Source: Streptomyces sp. SAI-135
GTDB taxonomy: Bacteria; Actinomycetota; Actinomycetes; Streptomycetales; Streptomycetaceae
NCBI RefSeq assembly: GCF_029893805.1
Contig: NZ_JARXYP010000002.1
Coordinates: forward strand, 8,866,001 to 8,930,000
DNA: 64,000 nucleotides
Direction: 5' to 3'
Shown here: positions 16,868 to 25,567 of the stretch, in pieces
Position numbering within the stretch: position 1 is the stretch's first letter
How the letters are laid out: every line of letters starts with the position of its first letter
Notes under the pieces: model-generated
The model's input: the letters and a program-made list of their open reading frames with translations, nothing else
What the model was told of the DNA's origin: nothing
Database searches by the model: none
Position numbers and translations under genes: made by a program

Positions 16868-17824
16868 TTACTTGACCGCGATCGGGTTGACGGGTGAGCC
16901 GACCGCTCCGGTGATGGGCAGCGGTGCGGCGGTGAGCCAGAACGCGTACGCGCCGTCGCGGGCACAGTCCTCGGCGAGAGCGTCCAGGTCCCACATCTCA
17001 CCGATCAGCAGGCCGATGTTCGGGATGGCGACCTGGTGCAGGGGCTGGAAGGCGTGGTCGAACTCGTTGGGGCGGACCTCGAAGCCCCAGGTGTCGGTGG
17101 CGATGGCGGCGATCTCGCTGGAGTGCAGCCAGCCGGCGGTGGTGAACGACAGGCCCGGCGCGCTGCCGCCCGCGTAGTCGCCCCAGCCCTCGCGGCGTGC
17201 GCGGGCCAGCTGCCCGGTGCGGACCAGCACGATGTCACCGCGTCCGACGCTCACTTGGTGCGCCTCGGCCGTCGCCGTCAGATGGTCCTCGGTGATCGCG
17301 AACCCGTCCGGCAGCTCCCCGTCGGTGCCGATGACCCGGCCGACGTCCAGCAGCACAGCGCGGCCCGCGACGTGGGGCGCCATGTGCTCGATGCCGGTGA
17401 CGAGGTCGCCGTCGGAGGTGACGACCTTCTCGGCCGGGCGGCCGTTCCACGCCTTGCCGTGGTCGAAGATGTGGCCGAGCCCGTCCCATTGGGTCGAGCA
17501 CTGCAGCGGCATCGCGATGACGTCGTCGGCGCCGCCGATCCCGTGCGGGAAGCCCTGGGCGCCGAGGGCCGCGTCGGTGCCGGTGTCCAGCATGGTGTGC
17601 ACCGGGTTGGTGCGCCGTCGCCAGCCTTTCTGCGGGCCGTTCATGTCGAAGGACTGCGACAGCGAGAAGCTGACGCCGCGCCGGACCAGGGCCGCGCCCT
17701 CACGGCGCTTGTCCTCCGTGAGGAAGTTCAGGGTCCCGAGCCTGTCGTCCTCGCCCCAACGCCCCCAGTTGGAGTACGCCTTGGCGGCTTCGGCGATCGA
17801 GCCCTCGGGGTCCTGGCGGTTCAT
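16868..17824 (-). CDS. Large cyclase-family metal-dependent hydrolase
   Basis: 318-residue member of the cyclase/kynurenine-formamidase superfamily, of the longer branch often found in aromatic catabolic operons. The metal-site region shows the variant STQWDGLGHIFDHG in place of HxGTHxDxPxHF, which is typical of this branch. Other family segments are WGEDDRLGTLNFLT near the N-terminus, DIVLVRTGQ and AAIATDTWGFEVRP. It overlaps the first FAH gene by 4 bp (ATGA). Members hydrolyse amide, lactam or ester bonds, so it may open a ring or remove an N-acyl group early in the pathway. Specific function unknown. Confidence 0.82.
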   Translation of the reverse strand: MNRQDPEGSIAEAAKAYSNWGRWGEDDRLGTLNFLTEDKRREGAALVRRGVSFSLSQSFDMNGPQKGWRRRTNPVHTMLDTGTDAALGAQGFPHGIGGADDVIAMPLQCSTQWDGLGHIFDHGKAWNGRPAEKVVTSDGDLVTGIEHMAPHVAGRAVLLDVGRVIGTDGELPDGFAITEDHLTATAEAHQVSVGRGDIVLVRTGQLARARREGWGDYAGGSAPGLSFTTAGWLHSSEIAAIATDTWGFEVRPNEFDHAFQPLHQVAIPNIGLLIGEMWDLDALAEDCARDGAYAFWLTAAPLPITGAVGSPVNPIAVK

Positions 17825-18822
17825 GCGGCGCCCTCCGCGACACAACGGGTGCGCTGGAGCCCGAGGCCGGTGACCGAACCCTCCATGACGTCGCCGTCGC
17901 GCAGCAGCCGTCCCCAGTGCATGCCGTTGCCGGCCGGGCTGCCGGTCAGGACCAGGTCGCCGGGGAGCAGGCGGGCGGTCCGGGAGGCGTACGACACCAT
18001 CCGCGCGACGTTGAAGATCATGTCCTTGGTGGACTCGTCCTGCATGGTGTCGCCGTTCAGCTTGAGCGTGACGCGCAGGTCGTCGGGGTTCGCGATCGAC
18101 TCGGCCGGCACCAGCCAGGGGCCGAGCGGGGTGAAACCGGGCGCGTTCTTGCTGCGCAGCCAGTCGGTGCCGATCTGCGGCATGTCCCGGCGGAACACGG
18201 TGGCCCGGTCGGTCAGGTCGTTGGCGATCGTGTAGCCGGCGATGTACTGGGACGCGTCTTCCACCGGCACCTGGTAGGCCGGCTTGCCGATGACGACCGC
18301 CAGCTCCAGTTCCCAGTCGGGCTGCTCGGCCCACCCGGGCAGGACGACGTCGTCGTACGGGCCGGTGATCGCGGTGGGCAGGCCGATGAAGACGTACGGA
18401 AGGTCCTCGGTGGCCCGCCGGTCCATGATCTCGGCGGCCTCCGCGCGCCGTTCGCTCTCCGGCCGGTCGTCTCCCGGGGCGCGGTGGGCGACGTGCAGGT
18501 CGATCACGTGCTGCCGGTAGTTCGCACCCGACTGGAACACCTGGCGAGGTGCCACCGGCGCGTGCACATGCAGGTCCGCGACGGCCGTACGCGTCAGGCC
18601 GGTGTCGGAGGCGAGGGCCCGCAGCTGCGGCAGGGCGGTCTCCCAGCGGTCCAGCACGTCCAGCACGGTCAGCCGGTCGTCGCCGAAGGCGTCCCGCAGA
18701 TCGAGGGCCTGGCCGTCGGGGGTGACCAGCGCGGGGAATTCCGGCCCGCCCGGGGTCGAGAGGGTGGCGAGTGCGAACGGTCCGGCGAAGAGCGCGGATG
18801 CGGGTTCGGGTTTCACGGACAT
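17821..18822 (-). CDS. Fumarylacetoacetate hydrolase family protein (operon leader)
   Basis: 333-residue FAH-fold enzyme and first gene of the ten-gene operon. Visible features: VFQSGANYRQHVIDLHV (catalytic loop), DWELELAVVIGKPAYQVP (metal-binding glutamates), YTIANDLTDRATVFR (metal-binding Asp) and DLVLTGSPAGNGMHWGRLLR. Bacterial members act as acylpyruvate hydrolases, ring-cleavage-product hydrolases or oxaloacetate decarboxylases. It shares only the fold motifs with the FAH gene at 12710-13681, so the operon probably uses two distinct FAH-type steps. Promoter region is shared with the divergent LysR gene. Confidence 0.87.
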   Translation of the reverse strand: MSVKPEPASALFAGPFALATLSTPGGPEFPALVTPDGQALDLRDAFGDDRLTVLDVLDRWETALPQLRALASDTGLTRTAVADLHVHAPVAPRQVFQSGANYRQHVIDLHVAHRAPGDDRPESERRAEAAEIMDRRATEDLPYVFIGLPTAITGPYDDVVLPGWAEQPDWELELAVVIGKPAYQVPVEDASQYIAGYTIANDLTDRATVFRRDMPQIGTDWLRSKNAPGFTPLGPWLVPAESIANPDDLRVTLKLNGDTMQDESTKDMIFNVARMVSYASRTARLLPGDLVLTGSPAGNGMHWGRLLRDGDVMEGSVTGLGLQRTRCVAEGAA

Positions 18823-18885
18823 GTCCTCCTGATTGCGGTGGGACTAATCTGGACCCGCACCCTGTGATCAGGGAAATCGATTCTG

Positions 18886-18902
18886 TGGATGACCTGCATC
18901 CA
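18886..18902. promoter_or_regulatory. LysR-type binding box
   Basis: TGGAT-N7-ATCCA is a perfect inverted repeat that fits the LysR T-N11-A rule. It lies in the 140-bp region between the divergent FAH-led operon (start 18822) and the LysR gene (start 18963), the expected place for autoregulation and operon activation. Repeat seen directly; binding inferred. Confidence 0.55.
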
Positions 18903-18962
18903 TCCCGTCTATCCATCCCGTTCATCTTCTTCGTTGGCCGCTCCACCGCAAGGGACCGATCC

Positions 18963-19880
18963 GTGAACCTGGCCCGTCTCGATCTCAATCTCGTCGTCGC
19001 CCTGCGCGCCCTGCTGGAGGAGCGGAACGTCACCCGCGCGGGGCAGCGGATCGGTCTGAGCCAGCCCGCGATGAGCGCCGCCCTCGCCCGGCTGCGCCGG
19101 CACTTCGGCGACGACCTGCTCGCACGCGTCGGCGGCCACTACGAGCTCACCGCACTCGGACAGGTCCTCCTTGACCGCACCGCCTCGGCTTACGACCTGC
19201 TGGAACGCCTCTTCTCCAGCCAGGCGGACTTCGACCCTGCCAGGGAGACCCGCGAGTTCAGACTGGTCGCCTCCGACTACGCCGTCTCCGTCTTCGGCAC
19301 CGAACTCGCCCGCCTCGTGCACGAGGAGGCCCCCGGCATCCGGCTGCGCTTCACGCAGACCCCGCCGACCGTCATCGACAACACCGCGACCCTGCTGAGC
19401 GCCACCGACGGCCTGCTCATGCCCCACGGCGTGATCAGCGACTTCCCGTCCACCGACCTCTACGACGACCGGTGGGTGTTCCTCGTGGCACAGGACCACC
19501 CCGGCGTGGGGGAGCGGCTCACCCGTGACGACCTGGCGGACCTGCCCTGGGTGACGTACCAGCGCACCTACGACGCGCCCGCCGTACGGCAGCTCGGCAT
19601 GCTCGGGATCGAACCGCGCGTCGAGGTGTCCGTCGACAGTTTCCAGCTCCTGCCCCTGATGATCGCCGACACCCGGCGCATCGCTCTGGTCCAGGCGAGG
19701 CTGGCGCGACTGATGGCCCCGATCGCCGCCGTGCGGGTGCTGGAGCCGCCGTACGAGGCGGTGCCGCTGAGGGAAGCGCTGTGGTGGCACCCGGTCCACA
19801 CCCATGACGCGGCCCACATCTGGCTGCGCGAGACGGCCGCGCGGGTCGGAGCGCGGCTGCCCCACGCGGACGAGGCATGA
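18963..19880 (+). CDS. LysR family regulator, NodD/NahR-like
   Basis: 305-residue LysR-type regulator. The N-terminal helix-turn-helix (LDLNLVVALRALLEERNVTRAGQRIGLSQPAMSAALARLR region, residues 5-45) and the VASDYAVSVFG start of the effector domain place it in the branch with NodD, NahR and LinR, which respond to aromatic or flavonoid ligands. The start chosen is GTG at 18963, giving the conserved N-terminus MNLARLDLN; upstream in-frame starts would add unrelated residues. It is divergent from the 18822-9752 operon and is its likely activator. Confidence 0.88.
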   Translation: MNLARLDLNLVVALRALLEERNVTRAGQRIGLSQPAMSAALARLRRHFGDDLLARVGGHYELTALGQVLLDRTASAYDLLERLFSSQADFDPARETREFRLVASDYAVSVFGTELARLVHEEAPGIRLRFTQTPPTVIDNTATLLSATDGLLMPHGVISDFPSTDLYDDRWVFLVAQDHPGVGERLTRDDLADLPWVTYQRTYDAPAVRQLGMLGIEPRVEVSVDSFQLLPLMIADTRRIALVQARLARLMAPIAAVRVLEPPYEAVPLREALWWHPVHTHDAAHIWLRETAARVGARLPHADEA

Positions 19881-20174
19881 CGCGAGGAAGGCACCTCACC
19901 AGGAGTCGGTCCTGCCGCGTCCTGCATTTCCTTACGCACTACCTCGTGCGGCCTCGCTCCGGTTGAGTACGTGCAGCCCGCATCGCGCGTGACGGGTTCA
20001 CGCCCGGTCGTCGCCCGAGTGGCCGGGAGAGTCCGCGACCGGCCCCGCCAGTGTCCAGCCCTCCGCGGTCACCTCGGCGTGCACCTCGCCCAGTCGTGCG
20101 AGGATTCGGCGCCGGTATCCGGCCCGCCGGGCCGACCTCGGCCGACCAGCACTCGGCGCGCAGAGAAGGTGCAC

Positions 20175-20801
20175 ATGCGTCCCAACACGATCAACGCCAC
20201 GCACACGGCCCTTGCCGCCGTGGTGGCGATTCTCGCCACCGGCTGTGGCGCGGGCGCCGGACCCGCGGCCCCGGTGGTAACCACCGCCCCTGTCCCTTCC
20301 CCTGCTTCCACATCGGCGCCCTTCGGCCAGAGGGACGTTCGGATGGACCTGCAAGCGGCCGTCGAGGCAGCCGGACTGACGGGCGGCAAGGTGAAAGCAG
20401 GGGTTGGTGTGCCCAAGGGGGCACACGCCCCCACCGGCACCGAAAAGGGACGCAGGATCACCGCTCTCGCCAAGCGGCTGACCCCTTGTGTGGTCTCCTG
20501 GTCGCCGACCGAGAAGAACTACCGGTCTCCGAACTCCGCCGATCCGGCCGTCGCACGGCGGCAATTGCAGGTCATGCTGTCCGGTCTCTCGGCACGGGGC
20601 TGGAACGAGAGCAGACCTTCCCAGGAGGCACCGGTCGGGGGTGATGGGACCTACTTCATGGCTACGTACAAGAAGAAGGGCTGGTTCCTCCACGCTCGCC
20701 ATCTCACAGCCCCCGCGCTCGATCGGTTGACGTTCATGGCCGTGGAGGATGCCTGCTTCAACCGGCTCACCGCCGAGGAGCGAGCACTCATCGCAAACTG
20801 A
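20175..20801 (+). CDS. Putative lipoprotein of unknown function
   Basis: 208-residue predicted surface lipoprotein: residues 1-23 form a signal ending in the lipobox LATGC with the lipidated Cys at 24, followed by an Ala/Pro/Thr-rich linker. The remainder contains RRITALAKRLTPCVVSW and a C-terminal VEDACFNRLTAEE, so two cysteines may form a disulfide. I recognise no family. The ATG at 20175 has GAAGG upstream; the longer frame upstream is not signal-like. It ends 18 bp from the convergent S9 peptidase gene. Confidence 0.78.
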   Translation: MRPNTINATHTALAAVVAILATGCGAGAGPAAPVVTTAPVPSPASTSAPFGQRDVRMDLQAAVEAAGLTGGKVKAGVGVPKGAHAPTGTEKGRRITALAKRLTPCVVSWSPTEKNYRSPNSADPAVARRQLQVMLSGLSARGWNESRPSQEAPVGGDGTYFMATYKKKGWFLHARHLTAPALDRLTFMAVEDACFNRLTAEERALIAN

Positions 20802-20819
20802 TCGGCGGGGTCGGCCGGG

Positions 20820-22823
20820 TCACAGCAAGTCGGGCTGCTGCCATTCGGTGCCGAGGACGTGGTGGTCGAGGAAGTTGAGGAACGTCTCGTACCACAGGCG
20901 CGCGTGGTTCGGCTTGAGGATCCAGTGGTTCTCGTCCGGGAAGTAGAGGTACTTCGCGGGAACTTGGTGCCGTTGAAGTTCCTGGAAGAGCGCGGCGCCC
21001 TGCCCGACGGGCACGCGATAGTCCTTCGCGCCGTGGATGACCAGCATCGGAGTGCGGATCTTCGCGACGTCCAGGTGCGGCGAGTCGGCCTCGTAGCGTT
21101 CGGAGCTGGTCAGCGGGTCGCCGAAGATCTGCTGGAAGTACCAGGGCACATCGGTGTCGCCCTGGAACATCCGCAGGTCCCACAGGCCTGCATGGCTGAC
21201 GATCGCCTTGAAGCGGTCCGTGCTGGTGGCCACCCGGTTCGCCATGTATCCGCCGTACGAGCCGCCGGCGAGCGCCGAACGTGAGGCATCGATGTCGTCG
21301 CGGGCCTCGGTCGCGTCGGTCAGCGCGATTACATCGGTGTAGGGACGCCCGCCCCACTGCCCCCAGCCGCGCCGGTGGTTGACCTGCCCGTACCCGGTCG
21401 ACAGGGCCGGATCCGGCAGCAGGACCGCATAGCCGCGCGCGGCGAACGGCCACGGGCTCCAGCGCCAGTTCCAGCCGTTCCAGCTGGACTGCGGTCCGCC
21501 GTGGACGGCGACGAGCAGGGGAGCGGGCTGCTCGGCGGACGCGCCCCGGGGCAGTACGAGCCAGCCGCGCAGCACGAATCCGTCGTCCGCCTCCGCGTGC
21601 ACCTCGGTGAGTGTGCCGGGCAGGTCCCCGACGCCACCCGGGGCCGGCAGCTCGACCGGGCTCTGGTCGGCGGTGCCGGCGTCGATCCGGACGGGCGTCG
21701 GCGGAGCGTCGACCGCGTGGCGCAGCGCGTAGAGCGTCCGCCCGTCGGGGCTCACGGCCAGCGAGCCGTACGCACCGGAACCGGTGAGACGGGTGACGCT
21801 GCCGTCCGGGTCGCGCCGGAAGACGGGGGCGTGCCCCTGCTCGTCGGAGGTGAAGAAGAGCGTGTCGTCCACCGGTGAACAGGCCACGTCGGCGGGCCAG
21901 TTGTCGAATCCGGGCAACAGGTCCTGCATCGTGCCGTCGGCCAGGTCGATCCGGACGAGAGTCGCCTCCCAGGGGTCGTCGTAGGTCGGGTAGCGCATCC
22001 GGGAGCAGACGAGGGCCGAACCGTCGTGGGTGAACCGCGGCGCCTCGTAGAGGTGCTCCAGGTCACCGACGACGTGGATCTCGTCACCGCTCGCCGAGTC
22101 GGCCACCACCACCGCGGTGCGATGCTCGGCCGGGACCCGCCCGGGCACGAACCGCCGGTAGGCGACCCGTGTGCCGTCCGGGGACAACGCCGCGTCCCCC
22201 GGATCCTCCAGACCGATCCCCTGCCCACCGGCGACGACCGGTTCCGCGTCAACACCTGCACGGACGAAGGTGTGCGGTTCCGCCGGGCCGAGGTCGTGGT
22301 CCCAGGCGCGGGTCGGACCGGCCTCGTACAGGATCGCGCTGACCTTCGCGTCCCTTCGCGCCGCGCGCAGCTTTCCGTGTGCCTCGGCGTCAGCGGCCCC
22401 CGGGAGAAGCCCCGCAGTGTGGCACAGTGCGCCGGAGTCGCGGGCCACGGTGACCGCGGCGATACCGCCGGGGTGCCGGGCCACGACGACGGCCTCCCCG
22501 CGCGGCGGCAACGCCCACAGTGCGGCGCCCTCATCGCCGTCCGCGGCGGCCCGTTCGGACAGGAAGTACAGCGTCCCGTCCGGACCGAACACCGGCCCCG
22601 ACTCGCCCTTGTCGGACCGGGTCAGCCGTAGCGCGTCGCGCTCCCCGGTCGGATCGATCTCCCACAGACCGGACACGAACCGCGTCCCGTCCTCGGACAA
22701 CGACTGCACGGCGGCGACAAGACGAGTGCCATCGGCTGACAGGGCAAGGGAGTTGACGCGCGGGCAGGCGACGAAGGCGGACAGGTCACGGAAGGTGGAC
22801 GGGCCACCGGAGGACTCGGTCAT
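20820..22823 (-). CDS. S9 family (prolyl oligopeptidase/acylaminoacyl) peptidase
   Basis: 667-residue cytoplasmic serine peptidase. An N-terminal beta-propeller (repeated WD-like strands, for example LALSADGTRLVAAVQ, DAALSPDGTRVAYRR and LAVSPDGRTLYALR) precedes the S9 catalytic domain. Catalytic features are AVHGGPQSSW, the nucleophile elbow ALAGGSYGGYMANR, Asp in HGAKDYRVP and the final His in ENHWILKPNH. The long frame extends to 23549, but the ATG at 22823 begins the propeller and has no alternative nearby. No signal peptide. It lies 44 bp downstream of the TetR gene on the same strand and may be co-transcribed with it. Confidence 0.9.
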   Translation of the reverse strand: MTESSGGPSTFRDLSAFVACPRVNSLALSADGTRLVAAVQSLSEDGTRFVSGLWEIDPTGERDALRLTRSDKGESGPVFGPDGTLYFLSERAAADGDEGAALWALPPRGEAVVVARHPGGIAAVTVARDSGALCHTAGLLPGAADAEAHGKLRAARRDAKVSAILYEAGPTRAWDHDLGPAEPHTFVRAGVDAEPVVAGGQGIGLEDPGDAALSPDGTRVAYRRFVPGRVPAEHRTAVVVADSASGDEIHVVGDLEHLYEAPRFTHDGSALVCSRMRYPTYDDPWEATLVRIDLADGTMQDLLPGFDNWPADVACSPVDDTLFFTSDEQGHAPVFRRDPDGSVTRLTGSGAYGSLAVSPDGRTLYALRHAVDAPPTPVRIDAGTADQSPVELPAPGGVGDLPGTLTEVHAEADDGFVLRGWLVLPRGASAEQPAPLLVAVHGGPQSSWNGWNWRWSPWPFAARGYAVLLPDPALSTGYGQVNHRRGWGQWGGRPYTDVIALTDATEARDDIDASRSALAGGSYGGYMANRVATSTDRFKAIVSHAGLWDLRMFQGDTDVPWYFQQIFGDPLTSSERYEADSPHLDVAKIRTPMLVIHGAKDYRVPVGQGAALFQELQRHQVPAKYLYFPDENHWILKPNHARLWYETFLNFLDHHVLGTEWQQPDLL

Positions 22824-22867
22824 GCGGGCGATTGTCGCCCGAGCGCCACCTGAACGGCCAGAGAGCG

Positions 22868-23455
22868 TCAGGAGCTCCGGCCCTTGCCGGCGATCATCGT
22901 GACGAGTGTGTCGATGAGGTCTTCGGCGCGGACCTCGCCCCACTTCTCGTTGGGCAACTGCCCGCTCACCTCCATGCCGGCGACTCCGTTCGCCGTGCTG
23001 ATGAGCAGAGCGGCGTACCTCCGGGCGTCCTGCTCGCCGACCAGGTCGGCCACGATGGCGAGGAACTCGGCTTGGCTGGGCTCGGCAGCGCGGGCCAGCG
23101 CGGTGGGGTCGCTGGAGGGATTGCTGAACATCAGCTTGTAGAGGTGCGGCTGGGAGCGGCCGATGTCGATGAGCGCGATGACCCCGGCGCGCAGCTTTTC
23201 CGCGGCCGGCAGACCGGAATCGGCGCGCAGGTCCCGCATGAGCTCGCCCAGCCGGTCCCACGCCCGCGTGCCGACCGCGATCAGCAGGCTCTCCTTGTCG
23301 GGGAAATGCCGGTAGGGCGCCCCGCGGGTCACTCCCGCTTCCGCGCCGACCGCGCGGAGGGTCACCGCTTCGAGGCCGCCGCGGTCGAGCAGGCCGGCCG
23401 CGGCGTCGAGCAGGGCGCGGCGAGTGGCGGCGGTCGATTCGGCACGGCTGATCAT
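22868..23455 (-). CDS. TetR family transcriptional regulator
   Basis: 195-residue regulator. The N-terminal helix-turn-helix is clear (ALLDAAAGLLDRGGLEAVTL, AGVTRGAPYRHFPDKESLL, residues 13-55), and the C-terminal ligand domain resembles the WHG-type tetracyclin-repressor-like domain. It is divergent from an SDR gene across an 81-bp region containing three copies of a TGACnnnGTCA palindrome, so it probably represses itself and the SDR. The S9 peptidase gene follows on the same strand. Confidence 0.9.
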   Translation of the reverse strand: MISRAESTAATRRALLDAAAGLLDRGGLEAVTLRAVGAEAGVTRGAPYRHFPDKESLLIAVGTRAWDRLGELMRDLRADSGLPAAEKLRAGVIALIDIGRSQPHLYKLMFSNPSSDPTALARAAEPSQAEFLAIVADLVGEQDARRYAALLISTANGVAGMEVSGQLPNEKWGEVRAEDLIDTLVTMIAGKGRSS

Positions 23456-23479
23456 GCGGGCATCCTAGACCACCCGTGA

Positions 23480-23548
23480 TGACACAGTCATCCGAGTCAG
23501 TTGACATCGTCATCTCAGTGCGGCAGAGTCCTTGAGGTGACAAAGTCA
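23480..23548. promoter_or_regulatory. Three-site TGACnnnGTCA operator array
   Basis: TGACACAGTCA (23480-23490), TGACATCGTCA (23502-23512) and TGACAAAGTCA (23538-23548) are three perfect inverted repeats in the TetR/SDR divergent region. The first extends to GATGAC-ACA-GTCATC. The middle site overlaps the SDR -35 box and the third covers the SDR start codon, so occupation would block the promoter. TetR is the obvious ligand protein. Confidence 0.75.
23501..23529 (+). promoter_or_regulatory. Promoter of the SDR gene, probably leaderless
   Basis: A perfect TTGACA -35 hexamer (23501-23506) is followed after 17 bp by CAGAGT (23524-23529). A start seven or eight bases further falls on the GTG start codon at 23537, and no ribosome site precedes it, so the mRNA is probably leaderless. 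Confidence 0.55.
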
Positions 23549-24436
23549 TCTGAAACTCAGGAACTCGTAGTCGTCACCGGGGCGTCGACCGGCATGGGCG
23601 CGGCCACCGCACGGGAGATGGCCCGCCGCGGCTTTCACGTTCTCGCCGGCGTCCGGCGTGACAGCGACGCCACGTCCCTCCTCGACGCCGGCATGGAGCC
23701 GGTGATCCTCGACATCACCCGCCAGGACCACATCGCGGCGCTGCTGGCGCGCATCGAGGGTGACCCGCAAGGCCGCAACCTGCGGGCCCTGATCAACAAC
23801 GCAGGTCTCCCCATGGCCGGACCGATCGAGACGATCCCGCTCGACGAATGGCGGCGCCTGTTCGAGGTCAACGTCTTCGGCCACGTCGCCCTCACCCAGG
23901 CGCTGCTTCCCGCGCTGGTGCGCAGCAACGGCCGCATCGTCAACATCAGCTCGCTGAACGGCAAGGTCTCCATGGCCGGTTACGGCGCCTACGCCGCGAG
24001 CAAGTTCGCCCTGGAGGCGGTCAGCGACGCACTGCGCAACGAACTGGCCCCGCACGGCGTCCAGGTGGTCGTCGTCGAACCGGGCGGCGTCAGGACCGAG
24101 ATGGCCGGCCTCGGTCTGGCAACGCTGGCCCGCCTCAGCGCCGACATGACCCCGGAGCAGACCGCCCGCTACGGTGCCCTGACCGGGGCGATCCCCTCCC
24201 ACGTCGCCGCGTTCACCAAGGCAGGCGTGACCTCCGAGACCGCCGCCCGGACGATCGCGAAGGCCGCGACCGCCCGTCGGCCCCGAGCCCGCTACACCAT
24301 CGGCCTGATGACCAGCTTCCTCATCCGAGCCTCCCACCTCCTTCCCGACCGCGTGCTCGACCGGATGACCAACTCCGATCTCCGCAAGCACTACCCGGAC
24401 CGGACCGGCGCGGTCCCTGCCACGGGTCACGCGTGA
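23537..24436 (+). CDS. SDR family oxidoreductase under TetR control
   Basis: 299-residue SDR. TGASTGMGAATAR (cofactor loop, about 12-24), NNAG near 92, a Ser in VNISSLNGKVS and YAASK (catalytic Tyr-Lys, near 155) are intact; the C-terminal extension (KAATARRPRARYTIGLM) is typical of the branch acting on sterol- or retinol-like substrates. The GTG at 23537 is used because the upstream TTG at 23501 is the -35 box. TetR-regulated SDRs of this type often respond to and reduce a toxic or hydrophobic carbonyl compound, which is inference here. Confidence 0.85.
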   Translation: MTKSSETQELVVVTGASTGMGAATAREMARRGFHVLAGVRRDSDATSLLDAGMEPVILDITRQDHIAALLARIEGDPQGRNLRALINNAGLPMAGPIETIPLDEWRRLFEVNVFGHVALTQALLPALVRSNGRIVNISSLNGKVSMAGYGAYAASKFALEAVSDALRNELAPHGVQVVVVEPGGVRTEMAGLGLATLARLSADMTPEQTARYGALTGAIPSHVAAFTKAGVTSETAARTIAKAATARRPRARYTIGLMTSFLIRASHLLPDRVLDRMTNSDLRKHYPDRTGAVPATGHA

Positions 24437-24552
24437 CGGGCATCGGCGGGGGAGCGGCCACACGTCGGCGCCGGGCGCGTCGCGCGAGCCGGGTAGGCGG
24501 CGAGGGCGACATGGGCGTTGTTCCCTGTGTCTGGGTTCCTTTGCACTGACGT

Positions 24553-25395
24553 TCAGCGAGGCGGTTGCGCCCCGATGACGGACAGCAGCTGGAGCCGTTC
24601 GTAGCTCTCGCTGCCGGGGACGGCGGTGTAGACGAGCAGCAGATGCGACTGGTCGGGGTCCACGAGTGACTGGCAGGCCAGCTCCATCGCTCCCACCTCG
24701 GGGTGGATGAACCGCTTGGTCTCATGGGGGCGGATGCCGACCTCGTGGGCCTGCCACGCCTGCCGGCACTCCTCGCTCTGGGCCAGCAGCAGAGCGGCGA
24801 GTCGGGCAGCGCGGGAGTGGGGTCCGCGCAGGGTGACCACGCCACGCAGGCCCGAGGCGAACATGCGCGTCAGGAAGGGGTGGTCGTCAGGATCGTAGAG
24901 TGCCCGGGTGGCGGGGTCGGTGAACCAGCGGTAGCCGAGGCTGCGGGCCGGCCCTTCGTACAGCGTGAGGTCGCCGGTGAGTGCGACGGCCAGCGGTGTC
25001 TGGCGCAGGGTCTCGCCGAGCTCGGTGACGATCTCCGCAGGCGTGTCCTCAAGGCGGTCGAGGATGCGCAGCAGTCCGGGGCTGATGTGGTCGCTGTCCG
25101 TCCCGCGGGGCGGCGGGGTGTGTCCGGCCAGCCGGAACAGGTGGTCGCGTTCGTCGAGGGAGAGGTGGAGGCCCTGCGCGATGGCGGCGATCATCCGGTC
25201 GGACGGCTGGGGGCCGCGTTCGCGTTCGAGCCGGGCGTAGTAGTCGGTCGACATGTGGCACAGGAAAGCGACTTCCTCCCGCCGCAGCCCGTCCGTCCTG
25301 CGCCGCATCCCGCGCGGGAGGCCGACGTCCTCGGGCTGCAACGCCTCCCGGCGGTTCCTGAGGAACGCCGCCAGCCCAGTCCGGTCGATCGCCAT
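24553..25395 (-). CDS. XRE-type regulator with MmyB-like ligand domain
   Basis: 280-residue regulator of a family greatly expanded in Streptomyces. The N-terminal helix-turn-helix (LAAFLRNRREALQPEDVGLP, EEVAFLCHMSTDYYARLER) is followed by the MmyB-like PAS-fold domain containing LAVALTGDLTLYEG and RHPEVG-like FIHPEVGAMEL near the C-terminus. The ATG at 25395 has GAGGAA upstream and gives the usual N-terminus; a GTG at 25410 is also possible. Genes of this family usually sit beside an SDR they control: here an SDR pseudogene is divergent from it. Confidence 0.87.
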   Translation of the reverse strand: MAIDRTGLAAFLRNRREALQPEDVGLPRGMRRRTDGLRREEVAFLCHMSTDYYARLERERGPQPSDRMIAAIAQGLHLSLDERDHLFRLAGHTPPPRGTDSDHISPGLLRILDRLEDTPAEIVTELGETLRQTPLAVALTGDLTLYEGPARSLGYRWFTDPATRALYDPDDHPFLTRMFASGLRGVVTLRGPHSRAARLAALLLAQSEECRQAWQAHEVGIRPHETKRFIHPEVGAMELACQSLVDPDQSHLLLVYTAVPGSESYERLQLLSVIGAQPPR

Positions 25396-25567
25396 CTGTT
25401 CCTCATCCACCCTCTGCTTCCTGGATCACCTTTTCTACCGCCCGTACAGGTCGGTATCCACGGCCTGGCAATCCCCCCATGCGCTTGCCTTCAGCTGCTG
25501 ACCTTCTGTCGTGGCGAGGGATCGACAGGTCCTGCCCAACGACGGCGGGGCCGTGACAGTGGAGGAA

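Noticed and set aside
19998..20177. Minus-strand frame before the lipoprotein gene (RRILARLGEVHAEVTAEGW)
   Set aside because: The sequence looks somewhat protein-like, but it has no ribosome site and no family match, and it would overlap the lipoprotein's ribosome site region.
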